DNA from: CAZIQY01 sp964541605
Lineage (GTDB): Bacteria > Desulfobacterota > Syntrophia > Syntrophales > UBA2185
Direction of reading: 5' to 3'
Assembly (NCBI GenBank): GCA_964541605.1
Contig: CAZIQY010000008.1
Coordinates: 1 to 58,251, forward strand
DNA: 58,251 nucleotides
Both the position numbers and the translations under genes were made by a program. The notes under the pieces are model-generated. The model worked only from the letters and a program-made list of their open reading frames with translations. It was not told the origin of the DNA and made no database searches. Numbering within the stretch: the first letter of the stretch is position 1; every line of letters starts with the position of its first letter. Below are positions 23,866-32,515 of this stretch, piece by piece.

Positions 23866-24492
23866 ATGACTTCGATCATACTGGTAAGGCACGGTCAGAC
23901 GGAATGGAACCGCGTGGAGCGTTTTCGCGGGCGCGCAGATATTGCTTTGAATGAAGACGGTATGGCTCAGGCTGAAGCGACGGGGAAGCGCATTGCCGCC
24001 AAGTGGAAACCATCAGCCGTTTTCTCAAGCCCATTGTCCCGCTCCATAAAAACGGCGGAGATAATTGCCGGACAATTTGACCTTCCGGTGCAGTCTTATG
24101 ACGGTCTGATCGACATCGATTACGGCCAATGGCAGGGCTTAACGCCGGATGAAGCGAGCAAGCGCTGGCCGGCAGAAATGGATGCCTGGTACAGCGCCCC
24201 TCACACCGTACACATTCCCGGCGGCGAGTCGCTTTTTGATTTACGCACCCGTGCCATGGAGGCTTTGAACGATATCATTTCCCGCCACGACAAGCAAAGT
24301 GTCGTCATCGTGGCCCATACCGTTGTCAACCGTATTATCCTCTTAGGCATCCTGGGATTGGGGAATGACCGCTTCTGGCGGCTGCGCCAGGACACATGCT
24401 GCATCAACCGTTTCGAGGCGGAAAGCGGCGACTTCACGCTTGTTTCCCTGAATGACACGTGCCACATGCGCGGCAAGAAAGTCCGAACATGA
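23866..24492 (+). CDS. Histidine phosphatase family protein (CobC/PhpB-like)
   Basis: The 208-residue protein has the phosphoglycerate-mutase-fold active site LVRHGQTEWN with the phospho-acceptor H9, then SSPLSRSIKTAEII, a DIDYGQWQG acid loop, PGGESLFDLRTR, and the second histidine in VIVAHTVVNR. Relatives include alpha-ribazole phosphatase, the last step of nucleotide-loop assembly, and broad-specificity phosphatases or phosphoglycerate mutases. The corrinoid genes nearby make alpha-ribazole phosphatase attractive. The adjacent gene in the same direction is a GTPase followed by enolase, so a glycolytic-type mutase cannot be ruled out. Confidence 0.8.
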   Translation: MTSIILVRHGQTEWNRVERFRGRADIALNEDGMAQAEATGKRIAAKWKPSAVFSSPLSRSIKTAEIIAGQFDLPVQSYDGLIDIDYGQWQGLTPDEASKRWPAEMDAWYSAPHTVHIPGGESLFDLRTRAMEALNDIISRHDKQSVVIVAHTVVNRIILLGILGLGNDRFWRLRQDTCCINRFEAESGDFTLVSLNDTCHMRGKKVRT

Positions 24493-24538
24493 ATGTCGCT
24501 TCGGGTATAATTATGCAAACTCATGGAAGGGAATTTCG

Positions 24539-26308
24539 GTGAACCGGAAAATTAACGATATGACTTCCCTGTTCACAGACGCCATAAGATGCATCGAGGG
24601 TTTAGGCTCAAAATTTAGTGTCTCCAGAAAGAAGCTGGAAGAACTGGAAAAGCGTCTTAGCGAAGGACGTTTCCACCTCGCCGTTTTGGGACAGTTCAAG
24701 AGGGGGAAAAGTACGTTCTTGAACGCCATTTTGGGAGACGAACTGCTTCCCAGCTCGGTGCTGCCGCTGACGGCTATCCCCACTTTTATCCAATTCGGAA
24801 ACTCCCCGCTGGTCCGATCATTGAACAGCGACGGGACGATAAAAGAGGAATTTCTCGGGAAAAGGCATGAGGAAATTGCCGCGTTCTTATCGAAATATGT
24901 CACCGAAGAGTCCAATCCGAACAATTGCCTCGGCATCGCTCAGGTGGAGGTATTTCACCAGGCGCCGATTCTTCAAAAAGGCGTTGTGCTGATAGACACT
25001 CCCGGCATTGGTTCGACGTACAGGCACAATACTGAGGCGACGCTTGCCTTCCTTCCTCAATGCGATGCCGCCATGTTTCTCATCTCTGCGGACCCGCCCA
25101 TCAGTGAAGTCGAACTGGACTTTCTGAGAAAAATCCTCAACCGGGTCCCCAAACTGTTTTTCGTATTGAATAAAATCGACTACTTAAGTGAAGAAGAAAA
25201 GCAGGCTTCCGTTCAATTCTTCAAAAAAATACTCAAAGAGCAGTGCGGTATCGATGGGGATGCTCCCTTATTCAGTGTTTCCGCCCGCCGGGGGATGAAT
25301 GCCAGACTCGCTCAAGATAAAAACGGATGGATTGCAAGCGGCATGGCGGAAGTCGAAAATCATTTGATCGAATTTCTCGTAAAAGACAAAAACGATACAT
25401 TAAAGAACGCACTGTCCTTGAAGGCAGAGGATATTCTCTCCGATATTCTGATGCAGGTCGGTCTCGCTCTGCGCACGCTGCAGATGCCTTTGGAAAAACT
25501 GGAAGAGTGCCGGCAGACATTCGAAGCAAAAATCAACGACGCCGAACTACAGAGAGTCCTTGCCGGAGATTTGCTCCGCGGCGACCGGAAGAGGTCTTTG
25601 GAATTTCTTGAAAATCAATCGGCGCAGCTTCGCCGGAAAGCGCGCGCTTATCTGGAAGACATCATGGAGAGCGTGCTGAAGAATCAACCCGATATGAATA
25701 CGGCAAGGAAATCGTTATCGGATACCATTCCTACTTTTTTCGAAGAAGAACTGTTCGAAATGTCCAAGATTTTTGACGCTCACGTGCACCAGACACTGAA
25801 TCCACATCAGAAACGCGCCGATGAACTGATCGAAACGATACGCAAGGCGGCAGCCGAACTCTTCGATATTCCCTACTATGCGCCGAAAAGTTCCGATGCC
25901 TTTGAAATGACGAGGGAACCCTATTGGGTAACTTCGGAGAGGAGGACTTTTTTCAATCCCATTCCGGAAGGGCTGGTTATAAAAATGCTACCAGCCGGTG
26001 TGAGGCGACTGCGGATCAGGAAGCGTATGCATGAAGATATAGAATCGCTGGTAACCCAGAATGTGGAAAATCTCAGGTGGGCTACACTGCAGAACCTTGA
26101 CCGTGCTTTTCGCAATTTCAGCGCGCTGCTTGATGAACGCATGTCCAATACGATCAAGGCTACCCATGGCGCGATACAGGCGGCCTTAACCAGACGAAAG
26201 GAAAAAAGCGAAAACATATCTGAGGAATTTGAACAACTTAAACATGCAGCGGTCAAGCTGGAAGATATCAGACAACAGTTTACGACAAAACCTCCGGTCA
26301 ATGCCTGA
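24539..26308 (+). CDS. Dynamin-like GTPase
   Basis: The 589-residue protein has a GTPase domain (about residues 45-285) with P-loop GQFKRGKST (51-59), switch II DTPGIGS and the base-specifying NKID, and then a long alpha-helical region (about 290-589) with a central GxxIxMLPAGVRRLRIRK-like patch. This is the architecture of bacterial dynamin-like proteins, which bind and reshape membranes or respond to membrane stress. GTG 24539 is chosen because GGAAGGG lies eight bases upstream; the in-frame region before it overlaps the phosphatase gene. It is followed by enolase after 22 bases. The biological role here is unknown. Confidence 0.85.
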   Translation: MNRKINDMTSLFTDAIRCIEGLGSKFSVSRKKLEELEKRLSEGRFHLAVLGQFKRGKSTFLNAILGDELLPSSVLPLTAIPTFIQFGNSPLVRSLNSDGTIKEEFLGKRHEEIAAFLSKYVTEESNPNNCLGIAQVEVFHQAPILQKGVVLIDTPGIGSTYRHNTEATLAFLPQCDAAMFLISADPPISEVELDFLRKILNRVPKLFFVLNKIDYLSEEEKQASVQFFKKILKEQCGIDGDAPLFSVSARRGMNARLAQDKNGWIASGMAEVENHLIEFLVKDKNDTLKNALSLKAEDILSDILMQVGLALRTLQMPLEKLEECRQTFEAKINDAELQRVLAGDLLRGDRKRSLEFLENQSAQLRRKARAYLEDIMESVLKNQPDMNTARKSLSDTIPTFFEEELFEMSKIFDAHVHQTLNPHQKRADELIETIRKAAAELFDIPYYAPKSSDAFEMTREPYWVTSERRTFFNPIPEGLVIKMLPAGVRRLRIRKRMHEDIESLVTQNVENLRWATLQNLDRAFRNFSALLDERMSNTIKATHGAIQAALTRRKEKSENISEEFEQLKHAAVKLEDIRQQFTTKPPVNA

Positions 26309-26330
26309 TCAAAAGAAAGGAAGGGCGAAT

Positions 26331-27611
26331 ATGATACGTAAAATCAAGTCCATTCGGGCAGTGGAAATTCTCGACTCCCGGGGCAATCCCACCATCAAGG
26401 CTTTTGTAACCTTGGACAACGGCCTGACAGCATCGGCATCGTGCCCGTCAGGCGCTTCAACGGGAGAGCATGAGGCCGTCGAACTAAGGGACGGCAAGGG
26501 TCGTTACGGAGGCAAAGGGGTCATGAAAGCGGTCGCGAAGGTCAATGAAATCATAGCGCCTGTTTTGATTGATATGGACCCCTCCCGGCAGGCTGAAATC
26601 GATCATCTCATGATTACGCTCGACGGTACATCGAATAAGGAAAAGCTCGGAGCGAACGCCATCGTCAGCGTTTCAATGGCAGTGGCGCGCGCAGCGGCTC
26701 TTGCTTCCGATCTTCCTCTATATGCCTACCTCGGCGGACAGGGCGCTATCCGGCTTCCCATACCGATGATGAACATCCTCAATGGGGGAAAGCATGCGGA
26801 CAACAGCGTGGATTTTCAGGAATTCATGGTCATGCCCATCGGTGCTCCCACGTTTTCCGAGGCATTGCGATATGGCGTCGAGACTTTCCATGCCCTGAAA
26901 GGGATTCTGAGTAAAAAGGGATATGCGACCGGCGTCGGTGACGAGGGGGGCTTTTCTCCTGATCTAAAGAGCAACGATGAAGCCTGTGAGGTTATTATTG
27001 AGGCGATTGAATCTGCCGGATATAAACCGGGGAAGGATATTGCCATTGCATTGGATCCGGCGGCGAGTTCCTTTTTTAACGATGGCGTCTACAACCTCGT
27101 CAAGTCGGGACAGGGAAAGAAAACCAGCGAAGAGATGGTGGCGTTCTATAAAGCCTGGATAGAGAAATATCCGATTGTTTCCATCGAGGACGGCCTTGAT
27201 GAAAATGACTGGGAAGGATTCAGGCTCCAGACTGCCACACAGGGAGAAAAGATACAAGTAGTTGGGGACGACATTTTCGTCACAAATACGAAATTCATCC
27301 TACGCGGCATCAAAGAGAAAACAGCCAATGCGGTTCTCATAAAGCTTAACCAGATCGGCACCGTTACAGAAACCATGGCAGCCATCAACCTCTGTCGCAA
27401 GGCCGGATGGGGGTATGTCATCTCGCACCGATCAGGCGAAACGGAAGACACCTTCATTGCGGACTTTGCCGTGGCAATGGGCGGCGGACAACTCAAGACC
27501 GGCTCTGCCTGCCGGAGTGAAAGAATTGCCAAATACAACCGGCTGCTGGAAATTGAAGCGTACCTCGGTCGCGCCGCTATTTTTGAAAACCCTTTGAAAA
27601 AAGGATTATAG
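26331..27611 (+). CDS. eno: Enolase
   Basis: The 426-residue enzyme interconverts 2-phosphoglycerate and phosphoenolpyruvate. The sequence shows the N-terminal EILDSRGNPTI, SGASTGEHEAVELRD, the catalytic-loop region PIPMMNILNGGKHADNSVDFQEFM split over family spacing, metal ligands in IEDGLDENDW and VGDDIFVTN, the catalytic lysine in LIKLNQIGTV and the substrate loop VISHRSGETED. The start has AAGGAAGGG upstream. It is co-directional with the dynamin-like GTPase 22 bases upstream, an unusual pairing. Confidence 0.97.
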   Translation: MIRKIKSIRAVEILDSRGNPTIKAFVTLDNGLTASASCPSGASTGEHEAVELRDGKGRYGGKGVMKAVAKVNEIIAPVLIDMDPSRQAEIDHLMITLDGTSNKEKLGANAIVSVSMAVARAAALASDLPLYAYLGGQGAIRLPIPMMNILNGGKHADNSVDFQEFMVMPIGAPTFSEALRYGVETFHALKGILSKKGYATGVGDEGGFSPDLKSNDEACEVIIEAIESAGYKPGKDIAIALDPAASSFFNDGVYNLVKSGQGKKTSEEMVAFYKAWIEKYPIVSIEDGLDENDWEGFRLQTATQGEKIQVVGDDIFVTNTKFILRGIKEKTANAVLIKLNQIGTVTETMAAINLCRKAGWGYVISHRSGETEDTFIADFAVAMGGGQLKTGSACRSERIAKYNRLLEIEAYLGRAAIFENPLKKGL

Positions 27612-27925
27612 AATCAATATCCGACATTTTTCTGTGAGGTGATGGAGTCCACCATCGATTGCCCGATGCGGCTAATGACTCCTGCAAAGACTACACGATA
27701 CGTGCAGGATAGCAGCCTGGGTCGATATCTGGAATGGTGGGCAACGACATCCTTCTTTTCGTTGACTGCATCATGTTCCCACCCATCCGTTTTTTTATCG
27801 AAGCGGTACTTTTTGTTTTTGCCCGGCCTGTAAAACCGTACATACCATTTCCACGTACGTCGAAACTTTATATACAGGTTCACGAACCTGGACAGCAAAA
27901 GCATTGTGGAGCGTCGATACAACAG
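27612..27925. other. Intergenic with palindrome and a possible decayed gene
   Basis: No intact gene is supported. A perfect palindrome CAGGTTC-AC-GAACCTG lies at 27875-27890, 36 bases before the next gene, and could be an operator. On the minus strand 27614-27700 encodes VFAGVISRIGQSMVDSI, weakly like the C-terminus of SRPBCC/CoxG-type proteins, possibly a remnant. Confidence 0.35.
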
Positions 27926-28318
27926 ATGAAAGTCCGTCAATTCTGTCCAAATTGCTGGAAAGAAATAACGATGAAGGCATATATCTGCCCGTGCTGTGGC
28001 TATGCCACATCGGAATATGAATCTCTTTCTTATGAGAAGAAGCTGATTTGCGCCCTGAAGCATCCTGTCAGGGAAAACAGAATGCTGGCTATCCAAATGC
28101 TCGGAGAGTTGCAAAGCCACGCGGCTTTGCCTGCCTTCACATCCATTCTTGAGAAGGAAGAAGATTTTTACGTCATCAGGGAAATCATCCGGGCATTAAA
28201 TAAAATTGGAGGCGAGGAAAGCAAGGAGCTGCTTCGACGCCTGAAAACACACAAGTCAAAATTAGTCAGAAAAACAGCTTGTCAGACGCTTCAGGATATA
28301 AACGGACGGGGCATCTAA
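27926..28318 (+). CDS. Zinc-ribbon plus HEAT-repeat protein
   Basis: The 130-residue product starts with a compact four-cysteine ribbon (C7xxC10 and C21xxC24) followed by about two HEAT/ARM-like helical repeats: ALKHPVRENRMLAIQMLGEL, then FYVIREIIRALNKIGGEESKE and a terminal VRKTACQTLQDI. HEAT repeats bind proteins; the ribbon probably binds zinc. ATG 27926 begins just before the first cysteine pair; the in-frame sequence upstream from 27734 looks non-coding. It is the first gene of a plus-strand run of cysteine-rich and HEAT proteins with unknown function. Confidence 0.6.
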   Translation: MKVRQFCPNCWKEITMKAYICPCCGYATSEYESLSYEKKLICALKHPVRENRMLAIQMLGELQSHAALPAFTSILEKEEDFYVIREIIRALNKIGGEESKELLRRLKTHKSKLVRKTACQTLQDINGRGI

Positions 28319-28320
28319 TC

Positions 28321-28893
28321 ATGTCAATGCATGACTCCATACTGAAAACAAAAAACGGACATTCGGAAAAGACCGCCGAGACGGGCAGAAGACAAGGTAT
28401 TCCTGAGACGCTGCCAAATTGCCCTTTTCTGACAATTAAACGATCTTCTGAAAATAATCATCGGGGAGTTTTCGAACAAATAATTTGTGAGGCTGGCGGT
28501 GGATTTGTTTTAGGAACGATGTCATCGATAAACGAGGCGCAAAAAATATGTCATTCTTGTGATATACCCATATCTTTAAAGTTTAAATACGCATGTTTAT
28601 ATTTGGTTCCGTTCCGGGTCTTTTTGGAAAATCATGTTCAGAGCTACTATGGCTGCCGCTGGTATTTTAGTCTAAATCCTCAAAAAGCTCCCAAGAATAT
28701 GGACTGGTGCAGCGGTTGCAGATTCTGGTTTCCACGCCCCGGAGAGTCCCAGATTCCGGATCAGGCCAGGATCAGCCAAAAATTCCTTCGGATTTTTTTA
28801 AATCCTTCTGAAAATTTAGACCGACCTACTCCCGATTTGAGAGAAGAGGAAAGAAGATGGTACGAAAGGCTGCAGGACATATTTTACTGGTGA
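28321..28893 (+). CDS. Cysteine-rich hypothetical protein
   Basis: The 190-residue product is not recognised. It contains CPFL near residue 35, ICHSCDIP, a YGCRWYF segment and WCSGCRFWFPRP, seven or more cysteines in pairs, then a basic, acidic C-terminus. The pattern suggests metal binding. It starts three bases behind the zinc-ribbon/HEAT gene, with GGACGGGG as a possible ribosome site inside that gene, so the two are probably co-transcribed. Codon use and direction fit the neighbours. Confidence 0.5.
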   Translation: MSMHDSILKTKNGHSEKTAETGRRQGIPETLPNCPFLTIKRSSENNHRGVFEQIICEAGGGFVLGTMSSINEAQKICHSCDIPISLKFKYACLYLVPFRVFLENHVQSYYGCRWYFSLNPQKAPKNMDWCSGCRFWFPRPGESQIPDQARISQKFLRIFLNPSENLDRPTPDLREEERRWYERLQDIFYW

Positions 28894-28953
28894 TTATTTG
28901 ATTATGACGTCTCATTTAAATTTACACTTATTAATTATCCACAAAAGAATGAC

Positions 28954-29694
28954 ATGGAGCAACCGTTGATTACAGAGGCCTTTTTGAAGGATGCGTTACG
29001 GCAGGCGGGTTGTCCGGTATGCCGTATTTGCCGGGAAACCGAGAACCGCCACCTTAAGTTTCTCTTGCATGAGAATGTTAATGATGTCTCAACCCGTATA
29101 GCAATATCCCGAAGCCTGGGTTTCTGCCGTCAACACAGCTGGCAATTGCTGAACATGGAAGTCGATCATTGGATTGTCCCTTTAGGCTCCAGCATTATTT
29201 ATGAAGATTTGGTAAATCAGGTCATGCACAGGATAGAGGCAGCGTTATCAGCCATGACATTTCGAACCAACCGGAGAAACTGGCAACGCTTGCTGGATTG
29301 CATCTGGCGATGGCCGCAAACGCCGGATAAGCGAGACCGAAACTTTCTTGAGCCAATCAAGACGTGCAGGGTTTGCGAGTCAAGTTGCGAAACGGCCCAG
29401 CGGACGGTTCATGTCATGATCCGGATGCTGTGTTCTTATGAAATACAGCAGATGTATGTTGAATCGGACGGAACCTGTTTACCCCATTTGCGACTTGCCC
29501 TTCCGTCAAAGGATATTATTAATCCGGGCATTCATTTCCTCATAAACAATGCCCTGGAGCGTTTGAGTGCTTTGCAACATGATCTGGGTGAATTTAAACG
29601 GAAGCAACACTGGCACCACCGTGATGAAATGACCTCTGAAAATGAACGAACGGCGGCAAGACGTGCCGTTACATTCTTTGCGGGTGAAGAATGA
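28954..29694 (+). CDS. Double-CxxC/CxxH protein A (DUF6062-like)
   Basis: The 246-residue protein has two matching metal-site halves: GCPVCRIC (C20, C23, C26) with GFCRQHSW (C58, H61), and later CRVCESSC with GTCLPHLRL. Helical sequence lies between. This C-P-V-C ... F-C-x-x-H ... C-x-x-C ... C-L-x-H layout resembles DUF6062-type proteins (tentative). A paralogue of exactly the same length is at 32516-33256. The gene overlaps the following HEAT gene as ATGA, so the two are translationally coupled, which hints at partnership. Function unknown. Confidence 0.6.
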   Translation: MEQPLITEAFLKDALRQAGCPVCRICRETENRHLKFLLHENVNDVSTRIAISRSLGFCRQHSWQLLNMEVDHWIVPLGSSIIYEDLVNQVMHRIEAALSAMTFRTNRRNWQRLLDCIWRWPQTPDKRDRNFLEPIKTCRVCESSCETAQRTVHVMIRMLCSYEIQQMYVESDGTCLPHLRLALPSKDIINPGIHFLINNALERLSALQHDLGEFKRKQHWHHRDEMTSENERTAARRAVTFFAGEE

Positions 29695-30638
29695 ATAAGT
29701 CTTCAATTAAGATATTGAATTTAATCGATCGTTTGGGTTCATTGCATGAAGGCGAACACGCCGTTGATTTGCTCATTGCAAGCGGTGAAGAGGCAATCCC
29801 GCCACTCAGAAAATATCTTATGGAAGGAAAGCCTTCTCATATCTATCAGCCCCGTCAGAGAGCAGTGAATGCCCTGGCGCAGCTCGGTGCAAAAGAAGTC
29901 TTGATAGAATACCTCTGCACACCGAAAGAGATTCCCGATCCTGCGTTCGAATTCGGAGAAGAGGCGGTAGAAAACACGGCCGCTCGAGCCCTTGCCACGT
30001 GGCAGACCGAAGATGTATTCGAAGTGCTGTTGCGGATTGCATATACACGGACGTTACCGGGCGTCATTGAAACCCTGAGTTCGTTTCAACGACCGGAAAC
30101 CGTTCCGTTGTTCATTGCCGCTTTAATGGACGACGTTTCCCGAACCGCTGCCGAAAACGCCCTGAAGTCTATGGGTGAGATTGCAAAACCGACATTAATG
30201 GAAGCTGCCGCTACGTTTTCTTCATCGGAAAATGATGAAAATCCGTCGAACCTGCTGCTTCGGAGGAGCTCGGTGCATCTTCTTGTGGACATGACAATGA
30301 CTGCTGAAGAGTGGTCGAAAATAAAATATCTGCTCTATGACAATGATCCGGAAATATCAGTTTCAGCGGCCCGCATTGCACTGAAAATTGGTGATTTCGA
30401 AGATAAAAGGACTGCGATAGGAATACTTGTAGAAAAAATTCCCCATACAAGCTGGTACGTTCAGATGGAAATAGAAAACACCCTGGTTAAACATTATGCT
30501 GTTGCCGGAAGAAATATAAAGGATTGGATCGAACAACGGAGGATGCAGCCGGAAAGAGCGCAGACTTTTGATCCTGTTCTTCAAATGCTGCTGCGTGTTC
30601 AGAAGCGAGTCGACGGTTGCAGTGTAAATTTAGATTAA
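29691..30638 (+). CDS. HEAT-repeat protein
   Basis: The 315-residue product is almost wholly helical-repeat: successive units such as AIPPLRKYLMEGKPS, RQRAVNALAQLGAKEVL, AVENTAARALATWQ, VIETLSSFQRPETVPLFIAA, RTAAENALKSMGEIAKP and PEISVSAARIALKIGD mark at least six HEAT-like repeats. No catalytic motif or membrane segment is visible. HEAT arrays act as protein-binding scaffolds. Its start codon overlaps the stop of the double-CxxC protein, suggesting joint production. It is the second HEAT protein in this cluster. Confidence 0.75.
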   Translation: MNKSSIKILNLIDRLGSLHEGEHAVDLLIASGEEAIPPLRKYLMEGKPSHIYQPRQRAVNALAQLGAKEVLIEYLCTPKEIPDPAFEFGEEAVENTAARALATWQTEDVFEVLLRIAYTRTLPGVIETLSSFQRPETVPLFIAALMDDVSRTAAENALKSMGEIAKPTLMEAAATFSSSENDENPSNLLLRRSSVHLLVDMTMTAEEWSKIKYLLYDNDPEISVSAARIALKIGDFEDKRTAIGILVEKIPHTSWYVQMEIENTLVKHYAVAGRNIKDWIEQRRMQPERAQTFDPVLQMLLRVQKRVDGCSVNLD

Positions 30639-30644
30639 TATCAT

Positions 30645-30878
30645 ATGGAAAAGAATCAATCCAAAATTGATAGGTGGCTGAATCGCAATGTGTTCGCATT
30701 CGGGTTGACCAGCCTGCTGAGTGATTTCTGTCATGAGATGGCGACGGCGATTTTGCCGCAGTTTATGCAGGCCATCGGCAGCTCAGCCTATGTGCCGGGT
30801 TTCATTTATGCCGCAGTTGTAGGATTTGCGGGAACGATTTTCATGTTTCCGATGCCTCGACCTGCTTCCCCGGTTTAA
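30645..30878 (+). pseudogene. N-terminal fragment of an MFS transporter
   Basis: The 77-residue frame encodes FAFGLTSLLSDFCHEMATAI and a second hydrophobic helix, matching the first two transmembrane helices of a major facilitator family group. It then leaves the family abruptly (PMPRPASPV) and stops. The remaining ten helices are missing and the next gene begins 26 bases later, so this is a truncated remnant, probably created by a deletion. Confidence 0.7.
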
Positions 30879-30904
30879 TTTCAACGGGAGATCATGCAAG
30901 CGCC

Positions 30905-31842
30905 ATGACCGTGAAGATCATCAAGCAATATCCATATAAATCAACAGGAAGGGAACCTCATGTATTCAGAGCGGAGGGACCGCAAGGACTCCTGGGGGAG
31001 CACGCAGCCCTCGTCGACTCAGCACTCAACCCGGGAGAAAGCATTCATTATCTCCTCTACGCCCCGATTCGAGAGGCCGGCATGTCGCCGTTCGGCATAC
31101 ATGCCGAACCCACTTCGCATGCCCTTGCGGTTACGGATCATCGTTTTCTGCTTTCCAAAGACCGGCATATCAATACCATCGCTCCGACTATTCGGGAAAT
31201 CCCCTATTCGAGGGTCATCGGTGTCGAGATCGGAAATGCCCTGCTACTGGGCTGGTTGGCCATTCATTTCATAGAAAACGGCCAACCAGCCTGCGCATCA
31301 ATGTTTTACACGGCAAGAGGCAGCCATCATTTCGAAAGAGCCATTTGTGAATTCAGAAATATGTATGGAAAATCTCAAAACTACATACCCGCAGAGGGTA
31401 CGACATGGGCGGACGTATGGGAAAAAACACCAAAAATGCAATCGGACATCATAAAATCGCTCATCCTGAAAAAAGAAAATCCTCTATTATTGTTACGTTC
31501 CAACGAAATCTGGGGTGCGCAAAAACGCGGTAAAAAAAGATTCTCCTTGCCCCAAACAGCGTTTTGCTGGTGACGGATTGGGGCTTTATTCATGCTGTGG
31601 ATGAACAGCCGGTTTCTCCGCAAATGTTGAGTTACGGCGTGAATGTCCGCTGTATTCCCTTAGACGCCTTGTACTCCATAGAGCTATTTGAAAAAGAAGA
31701 ATACGGGATTTGCCGGCATATATTGAGATTGCAAACCGGAATTCATCCGGCAATCATGAATACAGAAATCCGATTCGATGATAGAGCAAATGACGGCGTC
31801 GCAGAATTTGTGCGCGCCATACAGTCAATGCAAGGCAAGTAA
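30905..31842 (+). pseudogene. PH-like two-domain protein, frameshifted at an A-run
   Basis: Two overlapping frames make one ancestral protein of about 312 residues. The first (30905-31573) has HALAVTDHRFLLSKDRH and IPYSRVIGVEIGNALLLGW, resembling a bacterial PH domain. The second (31564-31842, phase -1) has LLVTDWGFIHAVDE, CIPLDALYSIELFEKEEYG and a final helix, a second domain of the same kind. The frames join if the ribosome slips back one base, or one A is added, at the run of seven A at 31532-31538. Mutation, assembly error or slippage are all possible. It lies between the MFS fragment and the NTPase gene. Confidence 0.6.
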
Positions 31843-31843
31843 C

Positions 31844-32509
31844 ATGTCTTTTGTGGGCAGAGAGAACGAAACAAAAAGAATCATCAAAACCCTTGAGAAA
31901 GGAAACAATGTCCTTCTGATGGGAAAATACGGCATGGGAAGAACGACTTTGATCAAACATATTGCAAACATTACACAGGACGGGTGGCGGTTCGTATTTA
32001 CGGACTTCTCTCAGACACCGGGAAAGGTCTGCCAAGAACTCTTGAAAGCGCTGATTCCAAAGAAAAGATACGGCAAGGATAGAAAGCAAAGACGATATAA
32101 ATCCGGCCGGTTTTTAATTGCGAACATTGACGGCAAGGACAAGAGGAAACACGGTATCGTCCTCGACAATATCGCAAAACTTACCCGTCCGAAATTGGCG
32201 TTTATCCGCTACCTGGCATGGGAAAAGCGATTTCAATTCATCGCCATCGCAGAGATGTTTCTGCCGGAAGACGACCTGTTTCTCTTGCGCGCCGAACTTA
32301 TGCCGGCGGATGTGATCACCCTTCCGCATCTCCCTGAAAAGGATGCCCGTGAATTCTTTCGAACCGTCTCAAACAAACGCGGTTTCGAATGGTCCGAGGA
32401 ATATATCCAGATGCTTGCCGAAACAACGAAAGGGTATCCGCTCGGCATGAAAGAAACTGTCGAAAGAGAATCGGCGCGACGAATGAAAGCTGGAAATGCA
32501 TTTTGTTGA
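31844..32509 (+). CDS. Small AAA/STAND-type NTPase with altered Walker A
   Basis: The 221-residue protein begins with FVGRENETKRI, the usual lead-in of STAND/ORC-like ATPases, then the P-loop GKYGMGRTT (27-35), where the expected lysine is arginine (R33). HGIVLDNIAKL is a likely Walker B-like strand, and IAIAEMFLPEDD a sensor-like region. HLPEKDAREFF and a helical C-terminus complete the domain. No C-terminal effector or repeat domain is attached, unlike full STAND proteins. ATG 31844 follows the previous stop by one base. With the arginine change it may bind but not hydrolyse nucleotide (inference). Confidence 0.65.
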   Translation: MSFVGRENETKRIIKTLEKGNNVLLMGKYGMGRTTLIKHIANITQDGWRFVFTDFSQTPGKVCQELLKALIPKKRYGKDRKQRRYKSGRFLIANIDGKDKRKHGIVLDNIAKLTRPKLAFIRYLAWEKRFQFIAIAEMFLPEDDLFLLRAELMPADVITLPHLPEKDAREFFRTVSNKRGFEWSEEYIQMLAETTKGYPLGMKETVERESARRMKAGNAFC

Positions 32510-32515
32510 GGATAT

